Below are positions 15,765 through 24,152 of a DNA stretch of 31,043 nt, piece by piece; position 1 is the first letter of the stretch; the number at the start of each line of letters is the position of its first letter. This stretch comes from Muribaculaceae bacterium. Its GTDB lineage: Bacteria > Bacteroidota > Bacteroidia > Bacteroidales > Muribaculaceae. Where the stretch lies: NCBI GenBank assembly GCA_009775375.1, contig VSPO01000030.1, positions 1-31,043 on the forward strand. Reading direction: 5' to 3'. Made by a program: the position numbers and the translations under genes. Below the pieces are notes generated by a model that saw only the letters and a program-made list of their open reading frames with translations, was not told where the DNA came from and made no database searches.

Positions 15765-18077
15765 TCAACGCAATAATTTAGGAGCCTGAAAAAACAGTCC
15801 GAAATTTATGCCGAAATTCCAGTTGTGGGCCGGCGATGAGAGATAATTGACGTAGATTGACAAACTCGCGAATGGGAAATTATAGACCGCCGACATCTCT
15901 CCTATGAATTGGGGCTTGCGTAACCACCCATCGAACACAGCCATGCCTTTAGCGTCGGCTACCACGTGGCGTAACGGACAATATGCATAAAAATCTCCCC
16001 TGAGCTGGGCACGGGAATATGGTGTCCATATAGGGATAATCCCTATTGCGCCATAATTGTCGCTTCGGAACGCCACATTAAAGTAATTACGTGTGGATGG
16101 TGTCGGTTCGAAAGCCGCCGCATGCACCATAGTGGCCGTATAATTCTGATATAGATTCTGGATAGTGAACAAGCCATTAAAATATCCTCCAATCTTGAAT
16201 TTACGATGAATCGGAAAGAAATGACGCCAAAGCAACTCCGCCGACCCACTGAAATGTCCCTTACGAATGATTGAACCTGAATGATTCTCTCCGGGAATGA
16301 ATTCATTGTCTTCATGGGCAAGAGTGATATCTGCAAGCCATTGTTTCCCGGAACTTGGATACATCGGGTCGTTGAGCGTATTATACTCCACCCCGGCCTT
16401 GACAACAGCTATCTTATAGTCGCTTCTGTCTTTATTCACATTTGCAAAATCCCCTGCATTGTCGGGGAAATAATCATCGCGTTCCCAGCCGTAGGCAAGG
16501 CTTGCATATCCCTTTGCAAGATGACCCAATGCTCTGCAATACCTGGCTCGGAAATAACCCTGCACATCAGTGATGAACGACGGCGTGGAAGTCTGATAAA
16601 ACAATAACTCTGAATCATAATATTTCTGGCGGCTGACCACCCCTTCAAGCTGCATATACGACGGCAGCTCCGTGCGAAGTGCAAACTTTGCGCTTAGCTG
16701 CGCGGCATAATAGGATTGACCTACCCAAGCTCCCAAGTCTATGTCAAGGCTGTTGAAGCTCAGAGTGTGATAACCTGCTCCTATGTACAGCATACTGTTG
16801 GTGGAGGATGATATCCATCCCCCGACCCCTATTTCCCATGGATTTTTCACTGTCGTCTTCAGGAGAAGCATATTGTTGCCATCACTATTGAATCTGGCCT
16901 GAGGGAGCAAATCGGTCAGCTTCCCGTCGGTCACAGCCCTATAATAAGAATCCTCCACCATGTCCATAGTCATCACCGCATCGTCACGACGGCCTTCGAA
17001 TAGATAGCGTAGATAACGAGCCTGGTTAGGACGGGCTCCGGTCACGGTAATGGAGTCGAATGTCACTTGTGGAGTCGCCTTCGAAAATGCCCTGCGACGA
17101 GCGGCCAGCGAATCGGGATTTTCACGCACAGAGATTCTCTTTTTTATTGAATCCACCATCGAAAGCCCTGTCTTATATCCTATCGAATAAATCTCTTTGG
17201 CCTGGCCGAAATCAAGCACGCCGAAATCAAGCACCGGCACTTGTATCTTGACCCCCCTTTCCGCCGGGACGGTATAGCTGTTATTCTGGATTATCATGTC
17301 CTCAAGCTGGCTATAGACATCACCTTGTATGGGCTTTGAGTCGGGAGAAGAAACCGATACACCTATAATGAAATCTGGATTAAAATCTTCGACCATCACA
17401 TCTACAGGGAAATTATCATAGATTCCTCCATCATACACAAGCACCCCATCCATCTCTATTGGTTTGAAGACAAGAGGAAAGCTCATAGAGGCTCTGACCG
17501 CATCCCCAAGCGACCCGTCTTTGCACACTATCTTATGCTTATGGTAGACATCGCTACAAACGCATCTGAACGGCACCATAAGCTTATTGAAGTCTCCGCC
17601 GCTTTGCTCGGTATAGGGAGAGAAGATGCGAAGAAACTCTATGTTCATCGGAATCGGACTGATCAGATGCGACGGCAATATCTGCGCAAGCATGTCGGTG
17701 GTGTCTTTAGGATTGAAATTCAGCGACAGCCATTTCGGGGTAGGATCCGACTTATTAAAATAATATTCCCTGCCAGGCGGGATAACACCGGAACTCCAAT
17801 CAGCGAAATCCTTCGACGTGAACATCGCCATCATTTCCTCCGGCGACCATGCACAGCTGTAAAGACTGCCGACAATGGCTCCCATCGACGTTCCGGCTAC
17901 ATAATCCACAGGTATGCCATTCTCCTCAAGCGCCTTTATCACTCCGACATGGGCTATGCCTTTCGCTCCTCCGCCGCTCAAGACAAGGCCGACTTTCTCT
18001 TTGGAATGGCAATGGATTGATGAAAAAATCAAAATAACAGACAAGGCAATGACAGCCTTTATATGTGCGGATATCAT
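15765..18077 (-). CDS. Patatin-like phospholipase with C-terminal outer-membrane barrel (type Vd-like)
   Basis: This 770-residue exported protein is built like PlpD-type (type Vd) autotransporters. A signal peptide (AVIALSVILIFSSIHC) is followed by a patatin domain with the oxyanion loop LSGGGAKG (33-40), nucleophile elbow GTSMG (S64) and the dyad Asp in YDGGIYDN (D216), so the lipase site is intact. Residues about 335-400 resemble a POTRA-type linker (VTFDSITVTGARPNQARYL). From about 400 the sequence alternates like a BamA/TamA-type 16-strand barrel (PWEIGVGGWISSSTNSMLYIG ends the first strands) and ends on the strand NFGINFGLFFQAPKLL. Family activity is phospholipase A1/A2. Whether the passenger stays on the periplasmic side or faces outside in Bacteroidetes is unknown. 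A terminator precedes it, implying its own, unrecognised promoter. Confidence 0.88.
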   Translation of the reverse strand: MISAHIKAVIALSVILIFSSIHCHSKEKVGLVLSGGGAKGIAHVGVIKALEENGIPVDYVAGTSMGAIVGSLYSCAWSPEEMMAMFTSKDFADWSSGVIPPGREYYFNKSDPTPKWLSLNFNPKDTTDMLAQILPSHLISPIPMNIEFLRIFSPYTEQSGGDFNKLMVPFRCVCSDVYHKHKIVCKDGSLGDAVRASMSFPLVFKPIEMDGVLVYDGGIYDNFPVDVMVEDFNPDFIIGVSVSSPDSKPIQGDVYSQLEDMIIQNNSYTVPAERGVKIQVPVLDFGVLDFGQAKEIYSIGYKTGLSMVDSIKKRISVRENPDSLAARRRAFSKATPQVTFDSITVTGARPNQARYLRYLFEGRRDDAVMTMDMVEDSYYRAVTDGKLTDLLPQARFNSDGNNMLLLKTTVKNPWEIGVGGWISSSTNSMLYIGAGYHTLSFNSLDIDLGAWVGQSYYAAQLSAKFALRTELPSYMQLEGVVSRQKYYDSELLFYQTSTPSFITDVQGYFRARYCRALGHLAKGYASLAYGWERDDYFPDNAGDFANVNKDRSDYKIAVVKAGVEYNTLNDPMYPSSGKQWLADITLAHEDNEFIPGENHSGSIIRKGHFSGSAELLWRHFFPIHRKFKIGGYFNGLFTIQNLYQNYTATMVHAAAFEPTPSTRNYFNVAFRSDNYGAIGIIPIWTPYSRAQLRGDFYAYCPLRHVVADAKGMAVFDGWLRKPQFIGEMSAVYNFPFASLSIYVNYLSSPAHNWNFGINFGLFFQAPKLLR

Positions 18078-18143
18078 GGTTTAAGTTTTTAGCCCTCAAG
18101 GACAATCTTGCTTTTTGTCGACTTGGGAGGTAGGGTGTTGAAT

Positions 18144-18191
18144 AAAAAAGGCAGGAGAACTCCGTGCAACAACGGAAGTTCACCTACCTTT
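18144..18191 (-). terminator. Terminator of the DUF349-serB transcript
   Basis: On the minus strand AAAGG-AGG-GAACT pairs with AGTTC-CCT-CCTTT (with two mismatches), and an inner CCGT/ACGG stem follows. A U-run (CCTTTTTTATT) ends it. It lies about 57 nt beyond the serB stop and upstream of the patatin gene. Confidence 0.7.
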
Positions 18192-18214
18192 ATAATGATT
18201 TCTGACTGTTTTTG

Positions 18215-18251
18215 TTTAGAGCGAATTCATTAAATTTAGAGCGCGTTCTTA
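18215..18251. repeat. Repeat-like segment overlapping the serB stop (GAGCGCGTTCTTA)
   Basis: TTTAGAGCG occurs twice (18215-18223 and 18235-18243). The second copy continues as GAGCGCGTTCTTA, one base shorter than GAGCGCGTTCCTTA in the palindromic repeat near 30907-30926. The final TTA is the serB stop codon read on the minus strand. It may be a decayed member of that family. Confidence 0.35.
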
Positions 18252-19544
18252 GTTGGGCTCTGAGGAAATGCCACTGGAGATGTAGGAATCCTTAAACCCG
18301 AGAAAATATAAGACTCCATCTATTCCTATGGTGGATATGCTTTGTCGGGCTTCTTCCTTCACCTTTGGCTTGGCATGGAATGCTATACCCAGTCCTGCTT
18401 CGGAAAGCATCGGAAGGTCATTGGCACCATCCCCCACGGCAATGGTCTGCGCTATGTTGATATTCTCCACCTGAGCGAGAAGGCGCAAAAGCTCTTTCTT
18501 TCTGCGCCCGTCAACGATATCGCCCACGTATCTTCCGGTCAGTTTTCCGTCGGGGCCGACTTCAAGTTCGTTGGCATAGACATAATCGAAATTATACTTC
18601 TGCTTGAGATAATTTCCGAAATAAGTGAACCCGCCGGAAAGAATAGCCGTCTTGTAGCCTGACCGCTTCAACACTTTCATAAGACGTTCCACTCCTTCAG
18701 TAATTGGAAGGGACTCGGCTATCTCCTTCATTACTCCTACGTCAAGACCTTTAAGCAATGCCACTCTCCGCTTGAAACTTTCCTGGAAATCGATTTCTCC
18801 TCTCATCGCAGATTCCGTTATCGCCCTGACTTCCTCTCCCACGCCTGCCCTGTCGGCAAGCTCGTCGATCACTTCTGTCTTGATCAATGTAGAGTCCATG
18901 TCAAAACAGATCAGTCGCCTGCATCTTCTGTAGATGGTGTCTTCCTGCAAAGAAATATCAAAATCAAGCTCCTGGGAAAGATGCATGAAATCACTCTGCA
19001 TTTTCAATAGATTGTCGGGAGTGCCGCGCACTGAAAACTCAATGCAGGCTTTCGTTGCAGGCTGTTGGTCTTCATCGAGAGGCATTCTTCCTGTCAGGCG
19101 CGAAATGGAGTCGATATTCAAGCCCTGTCTGCTTATTATCCGGCTTGTCTCGGAGATCTGTCTCGCAGTGATCTTACGCCCCAGTATGGTAATGATGTAG
19201 CGGTTTTTACCCTGCATCCCGACCCACTGGTTGTATTCCTCCTCTGAAATGATATTGAATTCCACCTGCACCTTCAAGTCGCTTGTCTTGAACAATAACT
19301 CTTTCAGAATCTCGCCGCTGCTGCGGCTATCGGTCTTGAAAAGAATGCCCAGGGAAAGGGTGTGATGTATGTCTGCCTGACCAATATCGAGAATGGCGGC
19401 ATCATATCTGGCGAGTATTTCAGTCAATGCTGATGTCACTCCGCGCTGGTCTGCTCCGGATATTTTAATCAGAATAAGTTCCCTCTCCCCATTGTTGCCA
19501 ATCTGGGGAGAGGGTGTTGATGTTGTTTCTGTCATTTGAGACAT
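18249..19544 (-). CDS. serB: Phosphoserine phosphatase with N-terminal ACT domains
   Basis: This cytoplasmic HAD-superfamily enzyme hydrolyses O-phosphoserine, the last step of serine biosynthesis. The 431-residue protein has two ACT-type regulatory domains (residues about 21-100 from ELILIKISGADQRGVTSAL, and about 115-200 from YIITILGRKITARQISETS), which usually sense serine. The HAD phosphatase follows. Motif I is CFDMDSTLI with nucleophile D215 and acid D217, motif II is TAILSGGFTYFG, and motif IV is TIAVGDGANDLPML. All catalytic residues are present. It lies 45 nt downstream of the DUF349 gene on the same strand, so they are probably co-transcribed, and a strong terminator follows. The second candidate start, ATG 19535, would shorten it by three residues. 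Confidence 0.95.
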   Translation of the reverse strand: MSQMTETTSTPSPQIGNNGERELILIKISGADQRGVTSALTEILARYDAAILDIGQADIHHTLSLGILFKTDSRSSGEILKELLFKTSDLKVQVEFNIISEEEYNQWVGMQGKNRYIITILGRKITARQISETSRIISRQGLNIDSISRLTGRMPLDEDQQPATKACIEFSVRGTPDNLLKMQSDFMHLSQELDFDISLQEDTIYRRCRRLICFDMDSTLIKTEVIDELADRAGVGEEVRAITESAMRGEIDFQESFKRRVALLKGLDVGVMKEIAESLPITEGVERLMKVLKRSGYKTAILSGGFTYFGNYLKQKYNFDYVYANELEVGPDGKLTGRYVGDIVDGRRKKELLRLLAQVENINIAQTIAVGDGANDLPMLSEAGLGIAFHAKPKVKEEARQSISTIGIDGVLYFLGFKDSYISSGISSEPN

Positions 19545-19589
19545 CTTTCGTTATCCAAGTTCGGAAGCACTCTATTGAAATACTCCGGC

Positions 19590-21581
19590 TTATTGATTGC
19601 TTTGCTTTTCCTGAGCGTCAAGAAGATTTATTTTATCCTGAATCTGGGCTATGTCCTCCTTTATTTTTGCAATCTTACGCTCATACTCCTTGACCATATT
19701 GCCTCCGCTTGAGAATTTGAAGAATCCAAGGTTGTTCTCAATAGTCTTTATTTCCGACTGGCGCGATTCAATGGCCCTGACGAGACGCTCGCGCTCGCGA
19801 GAAATGCGGCTTTCATCGCCGTCCATTTTCTTCAATTCTCCTTCGAATCTCCTCATTCGCTGGCGTGATTCCCTAAGGTCGAAAGCTCCAAACAAGCGGC
19901 TTAATTCCGCTCTGTATTCAGCATTGACGGCATCCTTATGCTTGAAGGGTACGAAACCTGTCTGCTGCCATTCATTCTGAAGCTGGCGGATTGACTCGAT
20001 GACGTCTTTGCGTTCTGCATCAGTGGAGATAGCCTTCAGCCGGGCTATGATGGCCTGCTTGGCTTTCAGATTCTCATTTTCCGCGCTTCTCTGAGCTCCG
20101 AAGTGCTTTTTGCGTGCATCATGAAATGCGTCAATGGCCGCGCAAAAGCGTTTCCATACCTCATCGCCTTGCTTGCGACGCACCACTCCAACCGTACGCC
20201 ATTCCTTCTGAAGCTCCTGCAATTCATCATAGGCTTCCTTTTCTTCAGCCCTGGGCAGCAATGCCTCTGCCTTTTCGCATAAAGCCTCTTTCTTGGCAAG
20301 ATTGTCGCGGAATTCATCTTTCGTCTTCTTGAAATATTCCGCTTTAGTCGTGAAGAATGCGTCGCAAGCCTTGCGGAAGCGACTGAAGAGCACTCCATTG
20401 CTCTTTCTTGGAGCAAATCCTATCTCCTTATACGCTTTTTGGATTTCAAGAATCTCCTTGGTCTTGGCATCCCACTCCGCGAAAGTTTTCAAAGCGGCAA
20501 GATCCACTGCCTCCACCTTTTCGCATAATGCTGTCTTTGCAATCTCGTTGTCAGTTTCTTCTGCCTTACGGCTCTGGAAATAATCCTGATGACGCTTATT
20601 TATCATGGCTGACGCCTCTTTGAACTCATTCCAGATATCCTCCCTGACCTCTTTTGCGACAGGGCCTATCTCCCTCCACTGGTCGTGCAAATCCTGAAGC
20701 TTTCTAAAAGCCTCTATAGGATCGGGAAGAGTGGTCAGCTGGCGAGCTTTCTCGACAAGAAGCTGTTTGATTTCAAGATTCTTCTTAAAATCAAGATCCC
20801 TCAACTCCTTGTTCATTTTAAGGCGATCGTAGAATTGCTCCACGCTTGACTGATAGCTTCTCCAGATTTCATTTTCCGAGCCGGCCGGCACTTCGCCCAC
20901 AGCCTTGAAGTCTTGTTGGAGCTGTTGGAATTTAGGGAAATGGAGATTTATATTGTCGATATCTTCGGCTATTGCCTTAAGCTCGGCCACTATTCGGCTT
21001 TTTTCTTCAAGATTTTTTTTGCGTTCTTCCTCCTTTTCCTCAAGATACGCTGATCTCTTTTCACGAAATTCCGCAAGCAAGGCCTTAATCTTCACCTCAT
21101 CTTCATCCACGGGGGCAGAGAATTGATCAGCAGGATTCCCTTCTTCCACGAATGCCTTGGCGGCATTCATTGCCTCCTTATTAAGCAGCGAATAGAAAGC
21201 TTGCTTGACTGCCGCCACCTCTTTGTGAGCCTCCATATCTCCTGAAGAAACAATCTCCCTGAGAGCTTCAATCATCTCCTGTTTAGACATTGAGTGGTAG
21301 TTCTTTTCCGACACCACATTCTCTTCCGGCTTTTCAGTGATCTCGTCGGCCACTTTGGCAAGATCTTCTGCCGGAGATGACTCCACAGCACACTCATCTG
21401 CCTCCGCAGCATCGGCCGCTTCCGCGATATCTGCCGAGGGAGAGGTGGTTTCTACACAAGTATTGTCACATTCTGCATTTCCCGTGGCAGAAGTAGCAGC
21501 GGTTGACATTGCAGCGGTTTCTGCCGCTACTTCGAGGTTAAGGTCGTCCGCACCGGGCGACAGCTTATCAAGCTCATTCAT
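19590..21581 (-). CDS. DUF349 repeat coiled-coil protein
   Basis: This is a large cytoplasmic protein of about 663 residues from ATG 21581 (ATG 21608 and a TTG at 21626 are alternatives). The first 100 residues are acidic, Ala/Glu-rich and low-complexity. Then come at least five DUF349 repeats, three-helix units with W-R-x-I/V-G or W-x-x-x-G cores such as LQDLHDQWREIGPVAKEVRE, LQELQKEWRTVGVVRRKQGD and IRQLQNEWQQTGFVPFKHKD. The C-terminus is coiled coil (KTIENNLGFFKFSSGGNMVKEYERKI). DUF349 proteins are common in Bacteroidetes and actinobacteria with no settled biochemical role. It is first gene of a two-gene unit with serB and has its own promoter candidate. Composition differs from neighbours only in the low-complexity N-terminus. 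Confidence 0.88.
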   Translation of the reverse strand: MNELDKLSPGADDLNLEVAAETAAMSTAATSATGNAECDNTCVETTSPSADIAEAADAAEADECAVESSPAEDLAKVADEITEKPEENVVSEKNYHSMSKQEMIEALREIVSSGDMEAHKEVAAVKQAFYSLLNKEAMNAAKAFVEEGNPADQFSAPVDEDEVKIKALLAEFREKRSAYLEEKEEERKKNLEEKSRIVAELKAIAEDIDNINLHFPKFQQLQQDFKAVGEVPAGSENEIWRSYQSSVEQFYDRLKMNKELRDLDFKKNLEIKQLLVEKARQLTTLPDPIEAFRKLQDLHDQWREIGPVAKEVREDIWNEFKEASAMINKRHQDYFQSRKAEETDNEIAKTALCEKVEAVDLAALKTFAEWDAKTKEILEIQKAYKEIGFAPRKSNGVLFSRFRKACDAFFTTKAEYFKKTKDEFRDNLAKKEALCEKAEALLPRAEEKEAYDELQELQKEWRTVGVVRRKQGDEVWKRFCAAIDAFHDARKKHFGAQRSAENENLKAKQAIIARLKAISTDAERKDVIESIRQLQNEWQQTGFVPFKHKDAVNAEYRAELSRLFGAFDLRESRQRMRRFEGELKKMDGDESRISRERERLVRAIESRQSEIKTIENNLGFFKFSSGGNMVKEYERKIAKIKEDIAQIQDKINLLDAQEKQSNQ

Positions 21582-21667
21582 GCTGATAGTTGTTTTTAAA
21601 GACTGCATGGCGTAGCCATTTGGCAAATATCCGTGCGAGTCTCGTCATGGTTGCATATTTGAAGCCT

Positions 21668-21698
21668 CAAAATTATAAATTTATTTTTGAAATTACAA
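21668..21698 (-). promoter_or_regulatory. Promoter of the DUF349-serB unit
   Basis: The minus strand reads TAATTTTG (complement of 21668-21675), a full -7 match. TTG lies 20 nt upstream of it at the -33 position. The predicted leader is about 80 nt to ATG 21581. Confidence 0.52.
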
Positions 21699-21717
21699 TT
21701 TTTGGCTTCCCTAATTT

Positions 21718-21738
21718 TTGAAGTTGGGTAAACTTCAA
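21718..21738. terminator. Stem-loop downstream of the cyclophilin gene
   Basis: TTGAAGTT and AACTTCAA pair perfectly around a 5-nt loop, 13 nt past the cyclophilin stop. The T-run follows it on the plus strand, whereas the gene is on the minus strand, so it is only a partial terminator candidate for that gene. Confidence 0.4.
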
Positions 21739-21750
21739 TGTTTTTTTATT

Positions 21751-22596
21751 CTATTTTGGAGAGGATATAACTTTGGCTGATATGATTTTCACGTCCTCCG
21801 TCGGGCGGTCGGCCTCATCCGTGGCAACTTTCTGAATCTTATCGACCACTTCAAGCCCTTTGACCACTTCCCCGAAGACAGTGTATTCCCCATCAAGATG
21901 AGGCGTCCCTCCTTTTTCGATATAATCTGCCTTTACGTGAGCCGGCATAGGCTCAGGCTTCACTATAGCCTCTGTTTCCCGGATGAGTTGCTGCCGTAGC
22001 GCTTCCAATCCATTGTCGTCGCCTGCCTTCCTCATGGCCTGAATCGAATCCATGTGCTGCATGGCAAGCTGCTGGAAAGTTTTCTCCATCTTCCCGTTGA
22101 TTCTTTTCATATCCGAAGCCTCAAGCTGCCTTTCGGAGGCAGTGCGTCCGGTGACGATATAAAACTGAGAGCCGGAAGAACGTCTTTCAGGATTCATGGC
22201 ATCCCCTGTACGTGCAGCGGCCAAGGCTCCTTTCTTATGGTAATGTTTGGGATATTCTATCTCGGCTGCTATAGTATAGTCGGGTCCGCCTGAGCCAAGT
22301 CGCTTCCCTGCCGGAGCATTCTTTGAACCCGGATCGCCGGTCTGCACCATAAACGAATCTATCACCCGATGGAATAAAACACCATCGTAGAACCCTTCTC
22401 CTACGAGCTTCAAGAAATTGTCACGGTGCAACGGCGTGTCGTTGTATAGTTCCACAACGATATCGCCCATAGTGGTCTTAAGCTCCACCAATGCTTCATC
22501 CTGGGCTATGGGTTTGATTTCTTCCATATTGTTTTGGGATAATACTCCCGCTATCCCCAGCGTCAGCGACGCGAGTGCGGTCACAAATCTTTTCAT
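21751..22596 (-). CDS. Periplasmic cyclophilin-type peptidylprolyl isomerase
   Basis: This is an exported foldase that isomerises Xaa-Pro peptide bonds. It has 281 residues with a signal peptide (MKRFVTALASLTLGIAGVLSQ). The cyclophilin core shows GVLFHRVIDSFMVQTGDP (72-89; the catalytic Arg is R77), GALAAARTGDAMNPERRSSGSQFYIV (split by the core loop) and FGEVVKGLEVVDKI (241-254). Between residues about 151 and 229 there is a helical, charged insertion compared with minimal cyclophilins (EKTFQQLAMQHMDSIQAMRK and beyond), seen in other Bacteroidetes family members. It starts 2 nt after the stop of the 132-residue unknown gene, so the two are co-transcribed. There is no lipobox, so it is likely soluble in the periplasm. 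Confidence 0.93.
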   Translation of the reverse strand: MKRFVTALASLTLGIAGVLSQNNMEEIKPIAQDEALVELKTTMGDIVVELYNDTPLHRDNFLKLVGEGFYDGVLFHRVIDSFMVQTGDPGSKNAPAGKRLGSGGPDYTIAAEIEYPKHYHKKGALAAARTGDAMNPERRSSGSQFYIVTGRTASERQLEASDMKRINGKMEKTFQQLAMQHMDSIQAMRKAGDDNGLEALRQQLIRETEAIVKPEPMPAHVKADYIEKGGTPHLDGEYTVFGEVVKGLEVVDKIQKVATDEADRPTEDVKIISAKVISSPK

Positions 22597-22598
22597 TG

Positions 22599-22997
22599 TC
22601 AGATATTATGTTTCGCCGAATCAGATGCTTCAGCAGGATAGATACGTTTGTAGATCCTGCGGAAATTATCGTCGGAAGCTTTAAGCTCGGAGGCACGTTG
22701 CTTGTAGTCAGGGCCCCAAATGGCCTCCAAAAGCGAACCGATGTAGCGGCGTTCACGATCTTTGGCTATTGCTCCCTCTATAAGAGGAGATATCCATGGC
22801 GAAAATTTTTCGCCATCGACAGCCGACAAGAAGCGAGCACTGCTGGCAAGGAATTGTCCCGTCAGGTCGACCCTGATGAGATTCTCCACCAACTCCGGCA
22901 TCAACTCAAGACACGTCTCGAAGTTGTTGACGATGTATTCATACGTCGCCATTCCGTCGGGGTCATTTTCAAGATTTTTCAATATATGATTCATCAT
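22599..22997 (-). CDS. Conserved-looking small helical protein of unknown function
   Basis: I do not recognise this 132-residue protein. It is helical with no signal peptide and no membrane segment. It contains ATYEYIVNNFETCLELMPEL (17-36), NLIRVDLTGQFLASSARFL (39-57) and a charged C-terminal third (RRYIGSLLEAIWGPDYKQRA). The start can be ATG 22997 or ATG 22994, since the two are adjacent. It is followed after 2 nt by the cyclophilin gene, so the pair forms an operon. A TATTTTTG -7 box lies 18 nt upstream. Codon usage resembles the neighbouring genes, and the tight coupling supports a real gene. The link with an exported foldase is unexplained because this protein appears cytoplasmic. Confidence 0.8.
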   Translation of the reverse strand: MMNHILKNLENDPDGMATYEYIVNNFETCLELMPELVENLIRVDLTGQFLASSARFLSAVDGEKFSPWISPLIEGAIAKDRERRYIGSLLEAIWGPDYKQRASELKASDDNFRRIYKRIYPAEASDSAKHNI

Positions 22998-23015
22998 TCA
23001 TTAAATTTCACACCG

Positions 23016-23023
23016 CAAAAATA
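23016..23023 (-). promoter_or_regulatory. -7 box of the unknown-cyclophilin operon
   Basis: The minus strand reads TATTTTTG, a full TAnnTTTG match 18 nt before the start codon, giving a leader of about 15 nt. No TTTG at the standard -33 spacing. Confidence 0.42.
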
Positions 23024-23063
23024 AATAAATTTCCACAAACTGATAAAATAAAGCAGATGAATT

Positions 23064-23094
23064 TTTCAGTTTTAGCTATGTTTTATTAATTTTG
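23064..23094 (+). promoter_or_regulatory. Promoter of the cytidylate-kinase-like gene
   Basis: TTTC (23064-23067), a 19-nt spacer and TAATTTTG (23087-23094) give a near-perfect Bacteroidetes promoter. The expected start near 23098 leaves a leader of about 18 nt. Confidence 0.6.
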
Positions 23095-23115
23095 CAATGC
23101 AAAACACGATAAAAA

Positions 23116-23775
23116 ATGAGTCAAGAAGCCAATTCCATCCATTTTCCGCCCGGTGCGGTGATAGTCATCGGCCGCCAATTCGGCAGCGGAGGACGCAAGA
23201 TAGGGAAAGGGATCGCCAAGCGTCTCGGCATACCATACTACGACAAGGCTTTGCTCTCGAAAGCGGCTGAAAGCCTCGGGTTCGCCCCTGAGATATTCGC
23301 CGCAGCCGACGAGAAGAAGCCGTCTCCTTTTCGTTCGCTCCTTCAGGCAACGTATGGAATAGGAGACAATTTCCATGCCACTTCCATTTGCGGGGAAAAG
23401 CTTTACACTGTGCAGAGCGACGTCATTAGGAGAATCTGTGACAAAGGCCCGTGTGTAATAGTCGGAAGGACAGCCGACCATGTCTTGAGAAACCGGGCTG
23501 CTCTCATCAGCGTCTTTATCCACTCCCCAATTGAAAAACGTGTGGCCAGGATTGTCATGCGTTCAGATTGCGCCAACAGTGACTCAGCCGCTGAAATGGC
23601 ACGCAAACACGACCATGACCGGGAGCAATACTACAATTACTTTACAGGCAGGCAATGGGGAAAGGCATCCAACTATCATCTGACAATCGACTCCTCTATC
23701 ATTTCTGAGGAAGACGCGATTGATTTTATCGTGGGATTTGTCAAATCAAGGTGGAAAGAATTAACGCAGGAATGA
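23116..23775 (+). CDS. Cytidylate kinase-like family protein
   Basis: This is a 219-residue cytoplasmic P-loop protein of the cytidylate-kinase-like family (PF13189). The nucleotide loop is IGRQFGSGGRKIGKGIAKRL (residues 18-37), followed by GIPYYDKALLSKAAESLG and a lid-like region (VIVGRTADHVLRNR, then RVARIVMRS). The C-terminal DREQYYNYFTGRQWGKASNYHLTIDSS is typical for the family. Family members resemble CMP kinase but most are untested, and a genuine cmk probably exists elsewhere in the genome, so the substrate is uncertain. Its final codons ACG CAG GAA TGA are also the 5' strand of the RNase P RNA P1 helix, a 10-nt overlap with the downstream RNA gene. It probably shares a transcript with that RNA. 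Confidence 0.88.
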   Translation: MSQEANSIHFPPGAVIVIGRQFGSGGRKIGKGIAKRLGIPYYDKALLSKAAESLGFAPEIFAAADEKKPSPFRSLLQATYGIGDNFHATSICGEKLYTVQSDVIRRICDKGPCVIVGRTADHVLRNRAALISVFIHSPIEKRVARIVMRSDCANSDSAAEMARKHDHDREQYYNYFTGRQWGKASNYHLTIDSSIISEEDAIDFIVGFVKSRWKELTQE

Positions 23776-24146
23776 GGTCTGTCGCTTGCCTGCAATGAAT
23801 CGTGACGAGGAGTTGACAGTCAAGAGGAAAGTCCGGGCAACAAAGAGCGGCATGTTTCCTAACGGGAAGCCGGCGGCGACGCCGGGGATAAGTGACAGAA
23901 AACGACCGCCTCTACCCATCTGAGGGAGAGGTAAGGGTGAAAAGGTGGGGTAAGAGCCCACCGGCTCCCATGGCGACATGGGAGGCCGCACATCCCATGT
24001 GTTGCAAGGCCAAATACACCGGCAGCAAAGGGCTGCTCGTCCATTGCCGGGGGGTAGGCTGCTTCAGCCCGCGGGCAACCGCGCAGCGTAGATAAATGAC
24101 AGACACCGGCATTGCCGGCACATAACCCGGCTTATATCATTCCTGC
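23766..24146 (+). ncRNA. rnpB: RNase P RNA (bacterial type A)
   Basis: This is the catalytic RNA that removes 5' leaders from tRNA precursors. Conserved blocks are in order: GAGGAAAGTCCGGGC (23824-23838, P4 5' strand), ACAGAAAACGACCGCC after GGGATAAGTG, GGTAAGGGTGAAAAGGTGGGG and TAAGAGCCCACC, GCAAGGCCAAATA, GGGTAGGCTGCTTCAGCCCG, AGATAAATGACAG (P4 3' side) and AACCCGGCTTATA near the 3' end. The P1 helix is a perfect 10-bp pairing of GCAGGAATGA (23766-23775) with TCATTCCTGC (24137-24146), fixing both ends and giving about 381 nt. The 5' P1 strand lies inside the end of the upstream gene, including its stop. An intrinsic terminator follows directly. Strong structural support. Confidence 0.96.
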
Positions 24147-24152
24147 TCTCTT

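Noticed and set aside
23761..24121. Several 60-76-residue frames over the RNase P RNA
   Set aside because: The region is explained by the RNA gene with conserved sequence blocks and P1 pairing.
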